In this document: in pieces, positions 35,620-46,513 of the stretch
Layout: each line of letters begins with the position of its first letter
How positions within the stretch are numbered: the stretch's first letter is position 1
NCBI GenBank assembly: GCA_024811115.1
Contig: JAKOGH010000005.1
Coordinates: forward strand, 992,001 to 1,056,000
Source of the DNA: Terana coerulea
Lineage: Eukaryota; Basidiomycota; Agaricomycetes; Polyporales; Phanerochaetaceae
DNA: 64,000 nt
Reading direction: 5' to 3'
Position numbers and translations under genes: made by a program
Notes under the pieces: model-generated
Databases searched by the model: none
What the model saw: the letters and a program-made list of their open reading frames with translations, nothing else
What the model was told of the DNA's origin: nothing

Positions 35620-36440
35620 TGGACACGCCCGCACCGCCGCTCGTCTTCGCTCGAGCTCGGAGAGCTCACTGTCGCTGAGATGTGGAGGTCGCAACTTGCC
35701 GCACCCTCTTCAGCCCCCGCGAATCAACCACGTGGGAGGCGGCGCTTTGTTCCGGTTGGGAAGGCATCGTCGTTCACCTTTGCTTGCTGCCGCTTTGACT
35801 GTTGCAGTACTTACCCAAAGCGTAGTGATCCAAGTGGAGGTGCATCACAGTGTAGTATTCTATAGAACTACGAACTGCACTATGTAGCACCAGCGGGTGT
35901 ACATGGTTTCGCTGATCTGATGCTGGAGAACGGTTACCTCTAGTAGACGCCCACTTCAAGCTTCTGAGACAATACTGCACAGTGCGGTGCGAGTAACAAG
36001 GGAATTTGTGATGTAGAAAATACAGCATGAGATCTATGACTACATAGGAAGATGAGAACATAGCAGTATAATTCTTGGTATCCCATTATTTGTGGTATCG
36101 GCAGTACATAAGTGCAAGAAGATTGAAGTCCATGCATGAAACGATGCAAGGGAATGGAGTGAAAAGGAACGTGGAATGCATATGCAAGAACACTTGAAGT
36201 GTCGATCGGGAAACAATGAGTGTGAATGTATGTGGGTGCCTTCGGATATGTTGCAGGCAAGACTGTGACACGCGTCTACGCGCGTTGGATGATGTCCCGG
36301 TGTCCAACCTCATGATGCGGGGTCATTTATATCTGAAAGTATTCCTCGTTAACCACCAGAGCTTGACAGGATGCAACAATGAAAACTCACCAGAACCGCT
36401 ATGATGTGGCGCTAAGCCGTACATCCTTCGCTCTCCCTCC
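35620..36440. other. Intergenic, upstream flank
   Basis: The first ~75 bp continue the open frame of the WTAP-like gene and may contain its true start, possibly in an exon near 35790-35740. The rest is AT-richer and shows no gene. Confidence 0.4.
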
Positions 36441-36821
36441 TTACAGCCTGAACATCTTCTTCAGACTGGCCTTCAACGAAGGCGTGCTGCTGACCCTCCT
36501 CAACGTCCTTGCGCCGATCACGCCAAATTCCGCGTCGCTGCGGTTGGACTGCCCAAGCACGCCCCGCAGGTCCTCGTACATCGCGTGCGTCTCGCGTGGG
36601 GAGTGCGAGAACGAGAAGATGTTGAATGCGTGAGGCGCTGAGGGAGTGGTGGGGAAGAGAGCGAAGGATTGGGCGGATGCGGAGTAAGACATGTCTGTGT
36701 CGTCGACGTCGTAGGTACAAGGTAGCGTCTTGGGAGAGTTTGACAAAGCGCACTCGGCTAGCTTTAGAAAGGCGGGATTTAGGGAGGAAAGGCAGTGCGG
36801 GACCCAAGTCTGTCTGTTCAT
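36441..36821 (-). CDS. Small unknown protein
   Basis: A single open exon of 126 codons from the ATG at 36821 (MNRQTWVPHCLSSLNPAFLK). It is Ser-rich, without a signal peptide or membrane segment, and ends in a basic amphipathic stretch (SSTPSLKASLKKMFRL). The residue pattern (FALFPTTPSAPHAFNIFSFS) looks coding rather than random, but no family is recognised. The frame is open a little further upstream, to 36857. Could be part of a larger multi-exon gene. Confidence 0.45.
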   Translation of the reverse strand: MNRQTWVPHCLSSLNPAFLKLAECALSNSPKTLPCTYDVDDTDMSYSASAQSFALFPTTPSAPHAFNIFSFSHSPRETHAMYEDLRGVLGQSNRSDAEFGVIGARTLRRVSSTPSLKASLKKMFRL

Positions 36822-37455
36822 CAAGGCGACCTCCGGGTATAAGTACGAAATCCACAAGGCATGAAATCACCCGCGACGATTGCCTACAAGGTCGGTCATC
36901 CACACACGGACCCACAGAAGATTTGTTGCCCTGAAGTTGCCCTTGCGTTGTTCTGAAAAAGGAAAGGATTGTGAACCAGGCGTGCAAAGGGCGAACGCTC
37001 GGCGTTAGTCCAGATTGAGTACAAGGGAAGTAACCAGGATGGTTAGAACGCCCGTATGGACTTCCTGAGCTCGGCAGGTGATGCGCCTCTTACTGACGTT
37101 CCCTTCGGGGCGGGGTCGTAAACATACACACGAGAGACGAGCATTACGACTATAGCATACGACTGCCAACGAGTTTCTGGGCAAAACAGTACGGGTGGTA
37201 TCGAGCCGTTAGGAGTGTGTAGAGCTTGTGTGCGCATGGCCAGCTAAGTCACAAGAGAACAGGCGAGGTGAGCACATACCTTGTCTTGGAGCTGCTACAG
37301 CCTGCCGAAATGACATCCGCGTGTCTTGTACATTGGCCAACGCCACAAAGTCGTCCAGACGACCTGGGCACGCGCACATATTCGAGTGAGGAAGTAGCAA
37401 CGTCGCTTCCTGCAACTAAGATTCGCAAGTAAAGTACAAGGACAACCATTGGGAT
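36822..37455. other. Intergenic, no gene seen
   Basis: Between two minus-strand genes. Contains only short open frames. The 3' end of the STEEP1-like gene may extend into its right part if a last intron was missed. Confidence 0.45.
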
Positions 37456-38191
37456 TCAAGAGCGAAGGGGACAGGGGGTTGCTGGCGTCTTGAAAGGCAT
37501 CCAGAGTTTATCATGACTGTATGCGGTTTTCATCTGCAAAAGCATCTGGGGGACCTGACCTTGTATCTGGCTAAGGGCACCCTTCAGGACGTACACAAAC
37601 GGTCCCGATTTGACTGGTGAAGGTGTTGTCTGGTATCCAATTAACAAGTCACACCGCGGGCAATGGAACCGATACTGCCGTTCGTGCCCTCCTTGCCTGC
37701 AATCACGGGTTTCAGTGGGCGCATCACTGTGTCTCGTTATGCTGTACGCACCGCTCGACTAGAACCGCTTCCTTGAGCGTCGCGTTTAGCTTGAAGACCC
37801 TGGCCTTTCCACTCTCGCCGTCTTGCGAGCGAATCACCGTCGCGCCGTCTGTCTGCCGCCTGGGCAAGCTAGCTAAGCTTTTGTCTATCACAAGCTGTGT
37901 ATCAAGGGTCGAGGACGTGTCAATTCCTGGACGCTCAGGACACAGCTACGCGACGTACGATGAACTCGCCACAGATGCAATCTATGTGAACAGAAAGTTC
38001 GTCAGTCGGGCGCAGCAGTATCAAGATGGCTAGAAGCATTTACAGTAGACACGCAGAGCTGCGGTTGATGATGCGGTAGGTTGAGCTGGTTGAGACCATA
38101 TGTTTCAGCGTGCTGAACACCGTGGAAGAGGGTGAGAGGATTGACCGTCTGTCGAGGACGACACGGCTGAGCGGGAGACGACCTTGGGCAT
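37456..38191 (-). CDS. STEEP1-like (CXorf56/UPF0428 family) protein
   Basis: Exons 38191-38146, 38085-38044, 37981-37959 (23 nt), 37894-37752 and 37696-37456 give 495 nt and 164 residues, all in phase. The N-terminus MPKVVSRSAVSSSTD, then ALRVYYCICGEFILVIDKSL, and the late CxxC module ERQYRFHCPRCDLLIGYQ are the conserved blocks of human STEEP1 (MPKVVSRS, YYCLCG, ERQYRKKC). The four Cys of CxC and CxxC probably bind zinc. In mammals STEEP1 promotes ER exit of STING; fungi have the family but not that pathway, so the fungal role is unknown. The C-terminal ~28 residues after SQIQ are not conserved and may be mis-spliced. Diverges from the ankyrin gene. Confidence 0.8.
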
Positions 38192-38498
38192 GGCGGCACC
38201 AATTGGAGTTTACGGCGGCGTCTCAGACTTTGAGGTTTGCACGATGGCAACGGACTCCGACGGTCTCAGAATCACGTTGGGCGAGATTCGGTTGTGTGAT
38301 CGAGTGTCGGTGGGAGAGAGAAGGAACGAATTAGACGCTTAGCCGGTCACAGCGCGCTCGTAAATTGAATCCACGTGGGGTTTGGCCTCTTGTTATTCTC
38401 CCTTGCCTCTGTTCTGCCTCCGTACTTACCTCGTCACCGTCTTATCCCTTCAAATCCCTTTACCCCGGAAAGCTACGCCCGCTTTCTGTCCCGCCGAT
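38192..38498. promoter_or_regulatory. Divergent promoter, STEEP1-like (-) / ankyrin gene (+)
   Basis: 307 bp between the two start codons. It includes a CT-rich stretch on the plus strand near 38390-38480. No named site recognised. Confidence 0.4.
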
Positions 38499-40577
38499 AT
38501 GGCCGAAAAGGACCCTACGATACGTCTGAGGAGAGCCGTCAAAGGTCAGCGCGTGGAAAGCCGTGTCGTGAAGCTGTGCTCATACAAACTTCGTACAAGA
38601 GAACAACCTATTCCTCGTCAAGCGACTCGCGAAACGGACAGACCTACGAAATCCAGACCCAACACACAAACGATACACTTCACTACTGTGGGCTGCTGTC
38701 TTGGGGCACGAGGAGACGTTTGAGTACCTGCTGAGTGCTGGGCACGATGATAGAGAAATAAGTCGCGTGAGTGTGGCGGACATGTACTCCCTTCAACTGT
38801 TGATCTCATGCACGAGTACGATAGGACTCTGAGAACAACACAATACTCATTCTCCTCGCGGATACAAGACCGCCAGTCTCCAGCCCATACGACTCCGGTC
38901 CTTCGAACCATGAATTTCACAGCGCGACGCTACGCATGGCACGCCTCTACTATGACCGCTATCCGGACACGTTGGATTGGGCGAACTCAGATGGCAAGAC
39001 TGCGATTCATCTGGCTGCAATGCGAGGAAATGAGGAACTCGTCCGGGTAAGCATGATTCCCTTCTGTCGCGTGTGCCGTTATTTATTACACACTGTCAGA
39101 TGTTGTGCGACCTAGGAGCTGATGTCGACTTGGCAGACAATGAGGGGAACACGCCATTACACTTGTTAGTCATCTCAACCTTATCCGCTCATATTATGAT
39201 GCTCAACACACCTTCCCGCAGTGCCAGTGCTTGGGGACACGTTCCAGTGAGCTTGTAATTTTCACTCTTCGAAGTCACCATCTGATAATCGTACAGATCG
39301 TGCAAATTTTGATTGAGCGAGGATGCCAATACAACGTTCGCAATAACGATGGCTCTACGCCATCCGACTATGCTTATTCGTACGTGCTGGGGCATGATTT
39401 CTCTCCGGAAGTCTTATTCACCTCTACGTAGCATAAGCACAAGAGATGTACTGCAAGACACGGCGAGAAACCAATTTGAAGTGAATAAGAAGGCTCGAAG
39501 AAATGTCTTCGCCCAAGCGGCCGCAAGAGGAAATGAGTGGAGTGGACAGGTGCCACCCCAGTGTCTCGTCTATCGAATGGTAGCATCAGACGGCTTTCCA
39601 ACGGCAGCCTTCGCATGCGAAGTGGTTCAGGTACTAGTCGGACAACCGCAACATCCGACTCCGGAGATTTCGATAACCAGACCACTCCGGCCCGCAACCG
39701 CAACATTCCTACCTCATTTTCATCGACCATGTCTCCACCACGAAGTGCAGTTCCATTACCGCATCACCCTCAATCCCCTCCTCACCCATCAGCTAGCTCT
39801 GGTGGAAGTTTCAATGTGCCGTCTCCAACCCCTCAGCCTCACAGTACTCTTGCTCCGCTCAAAGGTCTTGCCCCGGGTCTGTCTCCGATCGCAACACGTA
39901 TGCGAGAACGCGACGCGGAGGCAATGGAGAAGTATAAACAGCGAGCGCGGAGTGGTAGCGCTGCTACAGCTTCCACGGACACCACATCTCAGAATGGATC
40001 AGCAGTTTCATCAGGCGCGAAGCAAGAAGAGGACATCGCTTCTCTTCATTCGCTCGTGACCGTCGGGTCTGTCGCGCCTCGACGACTATTACGTCCCTCC
40101 GCCTCTGCTGCTCAATTGCGAAGTGCAACACAGCCATCACCTCCCTTAGCGAATAACGCGACAACGTCTCGAACACCAGACACCCGTAACCGGTCAGGAA
40201 CAGACCCAGAGGGTCTTCACCAACACTCGTACTCCGCCGGATCCTACGTAGAGTTCACTCCAGCTACTCCAGCGTCGCCCGCTACCCCCACTCCCAACCA
40301 TACGATCCCGGCGCGACCTGTGCTAATGAAGGCCAGCAGTTCCCGCGACTCATCAAAGGACAAGGAGTATATCGGACCATCAAGCGACTATGCCAGATTT
40401 CCTCCACCGCCGCCTGCGGAAACCGAGCGCAGCCATACTCCTACCACGATACTACCCCGACGGCTGCCTCTCAACATCTTCTCGTCGCACCGACATAACG
40501 GTGAAAGCCACCACCATAATCCTTTCTCTCACAAACGCAATTCTTCTTCTAACTCGGTTGTATCTCGGGTAACATGA
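38499..40577 (+). CDS. Ankyrin-repeat protein, Avo2-like
   Basis: Seven exons (38499-38544, 38600-38766, 38825-39046, 39100-39164, 39222-39246, 39297-39379, 39432-40577) give about 583 residues. The N-terminal 200 residues hold ankyrin repeats: TSLLWAAVLGHEETFEYLLS, GKTAIHLAAMRGNEELVRML, GNTPLHFASAWGHVPIVQIL. A conserved basic helix follows (EVNKKARRNVFAQAAARGNE). The rest is a long Ser/Pro-rich disordered tail. Architecture and order resemble Avo2, a TORC2-associated yeast protein; this is a family-level guess. A frame break near 39535-39545 could be one missing base or an extra 5-bp copy of GAGTG, since GAGTGGAGTGG stands there. The exon of 25 nt is supported by frame and ankyrin consensus. 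Confidence 0.72.
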
Positions 40578-41006
40578 TGTTTTGTCATACCTTCTCATTT
40601 GGCTTCTTCTCCTCGGGCGGTACATTTTCTTGTAGGAGCGCATTCGGGATGGGACTAGTGACTCTCCAGTGTGTACAGCATTTCTTCGCCGATCACTCAT
40701 TATTCTTTGTACATCGCTCTGTAGCCATGCGCGGGACATTCGGTATATCTAAGAGTAGACTCGTTAACAAATTATCTTTCATGCTTTTGTATATGTTGGT
40801 TGCTCGAGCTATCGCCTCCTGCATGCCGCTCCAGCCCCGCAAAGGGCCTGGTCTCGTTTGATGACTTCATGACGCCGGCGGAAGATGCCGATTACTACAT
40901 CCATGTCTCCTCTTGCCATGCACCCAGCCGACAGGCACCGCCTACAAAACTTGAACTCTTCCTCTGCCTTCTACTACCACCGCGCCAGCGAGCTCTCTCT
41001 GCCGCC
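40578..41006. other. Intergenic flank
   Basis: 3' end of the ankyrin gene and leader of the transporter. The transporter frame is open from 40800, but the Met at 41007 is preferred because upstream residues lack conservation-like character. Confidence 0.5.
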
Positions 41007-43447
41007 ATGACATTCCCCGCCGTCGCAGCGGACCCTGCGCCGCCCGCCCAAAGAAAACGGGTCAGGGTCCAGTCCGTGGAGAGGGAGCGGTCCCGCACGC
41101 TCCCAGAGCCCTCTACGCAGAACTACCTCGCTGAGGTCGAAGATGATGACGGTAACGCGAAAGATGTCGGTGTGGGCCTATCTAAGAAGCGAATGTCGAC
41201 ATTGGACCTCGTGAACCTCAGTATCTCCATGGCGGGTGCACAGATCGCTTGGACGGTTGAGCTTGGGTACGCGATACAATAAAACTTGCAAGTACGGTTT
41301 GTGCTGAAACTCCCCGAAGATATGGAACACCCTTCCTTCTGTCGCTAGGTCTTTCCGAACAGCTTACGAGCTTGGTATGGTTGGCGGGACCCATAAGCGG
41401 CTTGATCGCCCAGCCCGTTATTGGTACGTGGAGGCATCCCGACTGATTTATATAAGACTTACGAGAATAATCTCACAAAGGTGCGATCTCTGATGCTTCG
41501 AGATCGAAGTACAGGCGGCGATACTGGATAGTTCTGTCCACCATTGTCCTCGTAGTGTCCACCTTTACGTTGGCATATTGCAGAGAAATGGCACGGGTTT
41601 GGGTCGACATGTTTGGCGGGGGGAAGGGCAGTTGGGACCCTCAATATGGCAAGGAAGTGAGTCCGGCTTGGTATATTGCGGCTTCGCGTCCTCATCGTTC
41701 TCCAGGTCAAAAATACCGCAATTACGTTCGCAGTCATATCTTTCTACCTCTTGGACTTCGCTTTGAACGCACTTCAAGCCTCACTTCGCAACCTACTTCT
41801 CGACGTCACTCCGCCAGAACAGCTCAACTCTGCCAACGCCTGGCATAGTAGGATGACCAACGCGGGCAACATTGTCGGCTTCGGCTTCGGCTTCTTGCCT
41901 CTGGCCAGCCTACCTCTTCTTCGCTTGCTTGGAGGCGATCAGTTCCGAAAGTTTTGTGTCGTTGCCATCCTTTTGTTAGTGATCACAGTTTGGATCACTT
42001 GCTGGACCCAGCAAGAGCAGTCGCGCGAAGATGATCTTCGCATCGACCGAAAGTTAGTAAACATAGTCTCAAGTATTGATAAATGCTTACATATTGCTCA
42101 GCGGCGGTCAATTTCGCGAGGTGCTTAAAAACATCTACAATGCTATCGTCAACCTGCCTAAGCCTATCCGCCGGGTTTGCTATGTGCAAGTCTTTGCCTT
42201 CATGGGGTGGTTCCCTTTCTTGTTCTACGCGTGAGTATCTTACACTATCTAAAGTGACTGGGACACTCAAGATGTCTGGCAGCACTACGTATATCGGCCA
42301 GGTGATGGCCTACGAACAAGACGGCGAGCCGGATAATGATCTTGCAACCCGTACAGGAGAGTTCGCCATGTCCATCTATAGCGTCGGTGCGTATCTCAGA
42401 ACCCGCTTGCCGAGTTTTGGCTCATCGTCCTGTAGTCGCTGTCCTTGCAGGAACACTGTTGCCACGCCTCACACAGCGAGATGCTCGTCTACTTGCCCAC
42501 GAGGGCGACGAGGATGAGGATGTGGAGTTTGCGCGTCTCAAAGCTCAGGTTCAAGAATGGCGTGCAGAGGCTGCCAGACAAGGGCGTCCCCTCAAGCTTC
42601 CCTTCATGCCTTTCTTTTTGCGCAACATCTGGACTGGTGCTCTCCTTCTCTTTCCCTGATCACGTTGTCGACTTTCTTCATCACCCGAGTCTGGCAGGCT
42701 ATCATCGCTGTCTCCCTGGTTGGTATTTGCTGGGCAGTTGCTTGTTGGGTTCCGTTCGCTATCATTATGGAGGTATGTGGTGTTGCCCTGACCCTTGCGC
42801 TGTCCTAGGCTCATTACGTGCGTCGTGTAGTTCCTCAAAGAGCGTGAACAAGATGTTACACCCACGCAAGAAGCTGGCGTGTCCGACCGCAACTGGGAAC
42901 GCCGTCCGTCGCACAGCCGGACAAGGTCTACCCCGCTTTCCGTCCCAACGTTCAGGACGAACGTCAGCCCCTCCTGCGTCGCAGACGCTCCCTCGAAGAG
43001 CTCAATGACCTGTTGGATGCTGAGGATGCGGAGCCTGTCGCAGGCGGCACAATCCTTGGAATCCACAACTTAGCCATCGTTTTCCCCCAATTCATCGTAA
43101 GCATTGAATTTACCAGATAGTTCGATATTGTGCTGAACAGTATCTGTATCAGGTTGCGCTTGTTTCTAGTGCGATTTTCCATAGCGTTGACGCAGACGTG
43201 GACGAAGATCCTAACAAGCATGATACGTACTATGGCAAGAATGGTGTTGCTTGGGTGCTCCGTTTCGGAGGGTTATGTGCTATTGTAAGCTCCATTTCAT
43301 TGACACTCAGTCTCATTTCTCTTCTCACCGTCGTTGCCATAGGTTGGAGCCGCTTTCGCACGCAAGGTCCCACCTACTCGTACAGAGAAACAAATGCGCC
43401 GTCGCCTTGCTGAGATCAGGGTTCTCGAGAAAGAAGGCACTCCGTGA
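41007..43447 (+). CDS. GPH-family sugar transporter, sucrose/alpha-glucoside type
   Basis: Ten exons (41007-41266, 41320-41423, 41481-41656, 41706-42052, 42102-42230, 42283-42386, 42436-42772, 42831-43096, 43153-43284, 43343-43447) give 653 residues. The frame shows the plant/fungal sucrose transporter pattern: LVNLSISMAGAQIAWTVELG, then GTPFLLSLGLSEQLTSLVWL, GPISGLIAQPVIGAISD with a basic loop SRSKYRRRY, and LQASLRNLLLDVTPPEQLNS. About 12 membrane segments, with an extended central loop and a basic C-terminus. Such proteins are proton-coupled disaccharide importers of the plasma membrane (S. pombe Sut1). Two one-base deletions break the frame, in TTT 42651-42653 and in CC 42917-42918. The substrate cannot be read from sequence. 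Confidence 0.88.
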
Positions 43448-43680
43448 ACCAGTTTTTCTTCGCAGCCTGACTGGACTTTGCACTCTCGTCACCGTGTACC
43501 GTACATGTAATAGTGCTTCTCTGTAATAACTTCTACATCCCATCGCCCTTGTCTTCCCATACCCCGCTGCACACAACCACGGATCCTTGCCTTCATCGTA
43601 CCAAGTTTTTGGAGTATCACTTTCTCTCGTCAATAACCGCGGCAATTGTACATGGATGGAGTGAATGGAGTACAATATCG

Positions 43681-46301
43681 TCATACACCAATGATGCATA
43701 TCGCATAGTCCCAGTCGTTCCGCTCTTCTGTGGCAACGAATGTACATGGAATCGGTGTAACGGAGATGCGCTGTGTGAGGAGAAAGTCGGGTACATCTGT
43801 GTCACGATGCAATGGTCAGCGATTCGCAAGTATTGTCTGTGAGATAAGACTTACCTGCGATCTCCAGAGATGGCCTATAGAACAGACGAACAGATAGTGC
43901 ATTCTTGAGAAGGTCTTTCAGAGAATCTTCGAGCTGTGCTTCCATCTCATCCTCAATTTTACCCTTCATGCAGATCACGGCGCAGGGAGCAGCGTCGTTT
44001 GGGAAGCTAGACCGCGCAAATGTGAGGGTTGCCTCCTCGTTTACTAGCGTACCTGTGGGGGAGCTTAGCTTCATAACCGCCGTCCGTAGTAGGAATATAA
44101 GTTCACCTTTAGTGCTGGACGGCACGAGATTCCGCACCTCATCCTCATCGTCCTCCGAGCCCACGAACCGGCCTGTGTGCACCAATACCTGCTTTTCCAC
44201 GAGTGCGTCCTTGGGCAGCGCAGGGACTCCCAAGAAGAGGGTGAGCGCATTTGTGTCCTGTTGACTCCATTAGCATTGTAAAACCCTCCTAGCTGCCAAA
44301 CAATGTTCGTGAGCCAAAGACACTCCGACTGTTGACTGTTAACATGCCAAAATCCAACAGCATGGGCGTGACAATCTTCGAGAAATTTGCTCGAGCCACC
44401 ATATAGGTTATGTACGTACCAAATCTTTCACCGCCGCTCGTACGTGCCGCAGGCTACTGAAACTCTGCATCCAGTATACGGCGAGCTGGATGTGACCTTC
44501 CCAGCCTCCACCAGAATTATTTCGGAGTGCCTTTACGACCCGATCGACGTGCTGGCAGGATAAAGCTGTCTCTGATGCAAGGGATTGCGGCGAAGGCAAT
44601 GTCAAAGTGCTTGGTACCAAGCCAATTTGACCAGATATGAAAACGCGCTGATCTTGTATCTGCATTCACTCCGTAAGTATTGACACAAGCTAAAACAAAG
44701 TGCGACATGCCGTAACGGCCTGTGAATATGGACCGATATTCGCTGGTGCCCAGTAACTCAAGCCCTGAACATGCAGAGCCTGCCGCTCCGAAGAACATTT
44801 CTCGGCGTACGCAACACATTCGATGCGAACTCGGAAGGGAGAAGGGATATCTGCTTCGACGCAAGCCCGCGCTGGTGGACTACTGCCAAAGTAGGTCCCG
44901 TAGATTGAGTTGACCCGCGCAAAGAGCTTCATAGATGCCAGGAAGATGTTAATGTTGGCGCAGTGGGAGAAGTCCAGCGAGTGCTTCTTGAGGCGTGCCT
45001 CGAGAGAGGTGAAGCATTCGGCGACTTCCTCCTCAATTGTGATGGGATGCATAGGGCTCTGAAGATTTCGATGCACGTTAGCCACTACGACCCAGTTGCC
45101 CACTTTGGAATCGGAAGTGGCGAAATGGAACATAGCGGCCTCCTTGTCGTACACGGGAACTTGGGCTTCTTCGGCTCCCGTTAGTATAGACCTTTCTACG
45201 GTTTCGCGGACAGCGTTGTATTCTTCGTCTAATTGTTGAGGCATGGTGGGCTTGATCGGGTTGCTTTCCTTCTCCTCCAAAACCGCGTTCTTAATGCGCA
45301 AGTAGGCTACAGTAGCGAAGTCGTTGTCCGAGTGTATGACTGTTTCCATCTCAATTCTAGAGTGTTCAGTCGGGTTGCGTGAATATGTAGTAGCCAAGAA
45401 TTCCTTAGCACTTACAGGTTAATTTTCCGTTTGAACAACGGACAATCAAGGGTCAAAGTTTCATATTCTCCCCCCTCGCCCCGCATATATGTGAGCCATA
45501 CAGCGAATTCTGCGGCGAATTGAGCTTTGCTCACAGGCATGAAGTGATTGTGCTTACGAGTTTGAGTAGCGTAGGCTGCATCTGTCCAAGGGTCTTTCCA
45601 AGATGCTTGGTGGTCAGGCCGACGCCTGCCACTTCTTGATGAGGACGGCTTCCAGCCCTGCGTCCACCATCTCAGAGAGCAGTTCTCCTTGGTCTCTCTG
45701 CCAGAGATAGCATAACGGCGTCAACAACAGACGGCGACATCTGCAGGGTATGAGGGGAAGTAGAGAAAGCTAAGTGAACCACTCACACATGCTCCACTCG
45801 GACACGCTGGTAGTTTGAAAGAATAGCCCCGACAGAAACGCCCTCTATATCAGGGTGTGCAGCCTCATGATAGGATGAGCTTGGTCGGGAAGTCAGAGAA
45901 TCTAGATAGATGCCCATACTTTGGCGGTGGAAAGCAAAGCATACAGGTCCTCCGTTTCGTCCCCTCGCAATGCGCCATTTTGCATAGCAATTCGAGATCC
46001 ATACTCGGAGCTCATATCAATTGCAGAGCCCGATATTACTCTGCGGTACAGCGGAACATCTAGTGCTTGTGCGACATATTCAATGGCATCCTGTCCAACG
46101 GTTTGGTACATATACGAGTCGAGTTCATCTGGTCCTCAAGTAGTCGGAATATGTCAGAGCGTGACAGGAGATGTTGTCGGACCTCTGCCTGCTTCCGGCC
46201 CCAAAGGATGCAGCCGCTACAAGTTCATGACCGTTCTTGTGACAATGTAGAAGATTATAGCAGCTGTCCTTTCCGCCGCTCAGCAACGCGACATATTTCA
46301 T
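43681..46301 (-). CDS. DPH6: Diphthine-ammonia ligase (Dph6)
   Basis: Starts at 46301 with MKYVALLSGGKDSCYNLLHC, whose SGGKDS is the ATP-pyrophosphatase loop. It continues with DELDSYMYQTVGQDAIEYVA, TPLCYLWQRDQGELLSEMVD and YETLTLDCPLFKRKI. Two YjgF/L-PSP-like domains follow (YWAPANIGPYSQAV, VFISGQIGLVPSTL), and the protein ends RISVTPIPCTFVA...DWDYAICIIGV. Dph6 makes the last step of diphthamide on elongation factor 2. Clear late exons begin at 45362, 44259 and 43796. The last-but-two intron appears to start with GC (ACG|GCATGT). Frame breaks: extra base in AAA 46203-46205, missing bases at TT 45633-45634 and CCCC 45479-45482; each correction gives consensus sequence. It diverges from UBA1. 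Confidence 0.88.
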
Positions 46302-46513
46302 GGCCGTATATGCGCTAGAAATCCCTAGAAAGATGAAGATGCTTAGTCACTGTCGCGGCGTAGAAAAATGGTGATGTGCGACACCGTGAGGGTCTGAGAC
46401 AAAGACGCTGCGAGGATTACTTGAGGTCGAGGACGCGGGCGGCTCAGCCTAAGTCCACCTCTTTCTCTCTTACTACCACCCTCTCCTACTAACTCACATC
46501 TTCACGACAACTA
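46302..46513. promoter_or_regulatory. Divergent promoter, DPH6 (-) / UBA1 (+)
   Basis: 212 bp between the two start codons. The part next to UBA1 is pyrimidine-rich (about 46450-46500). No named motif recognised. Confidence 0.45.
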
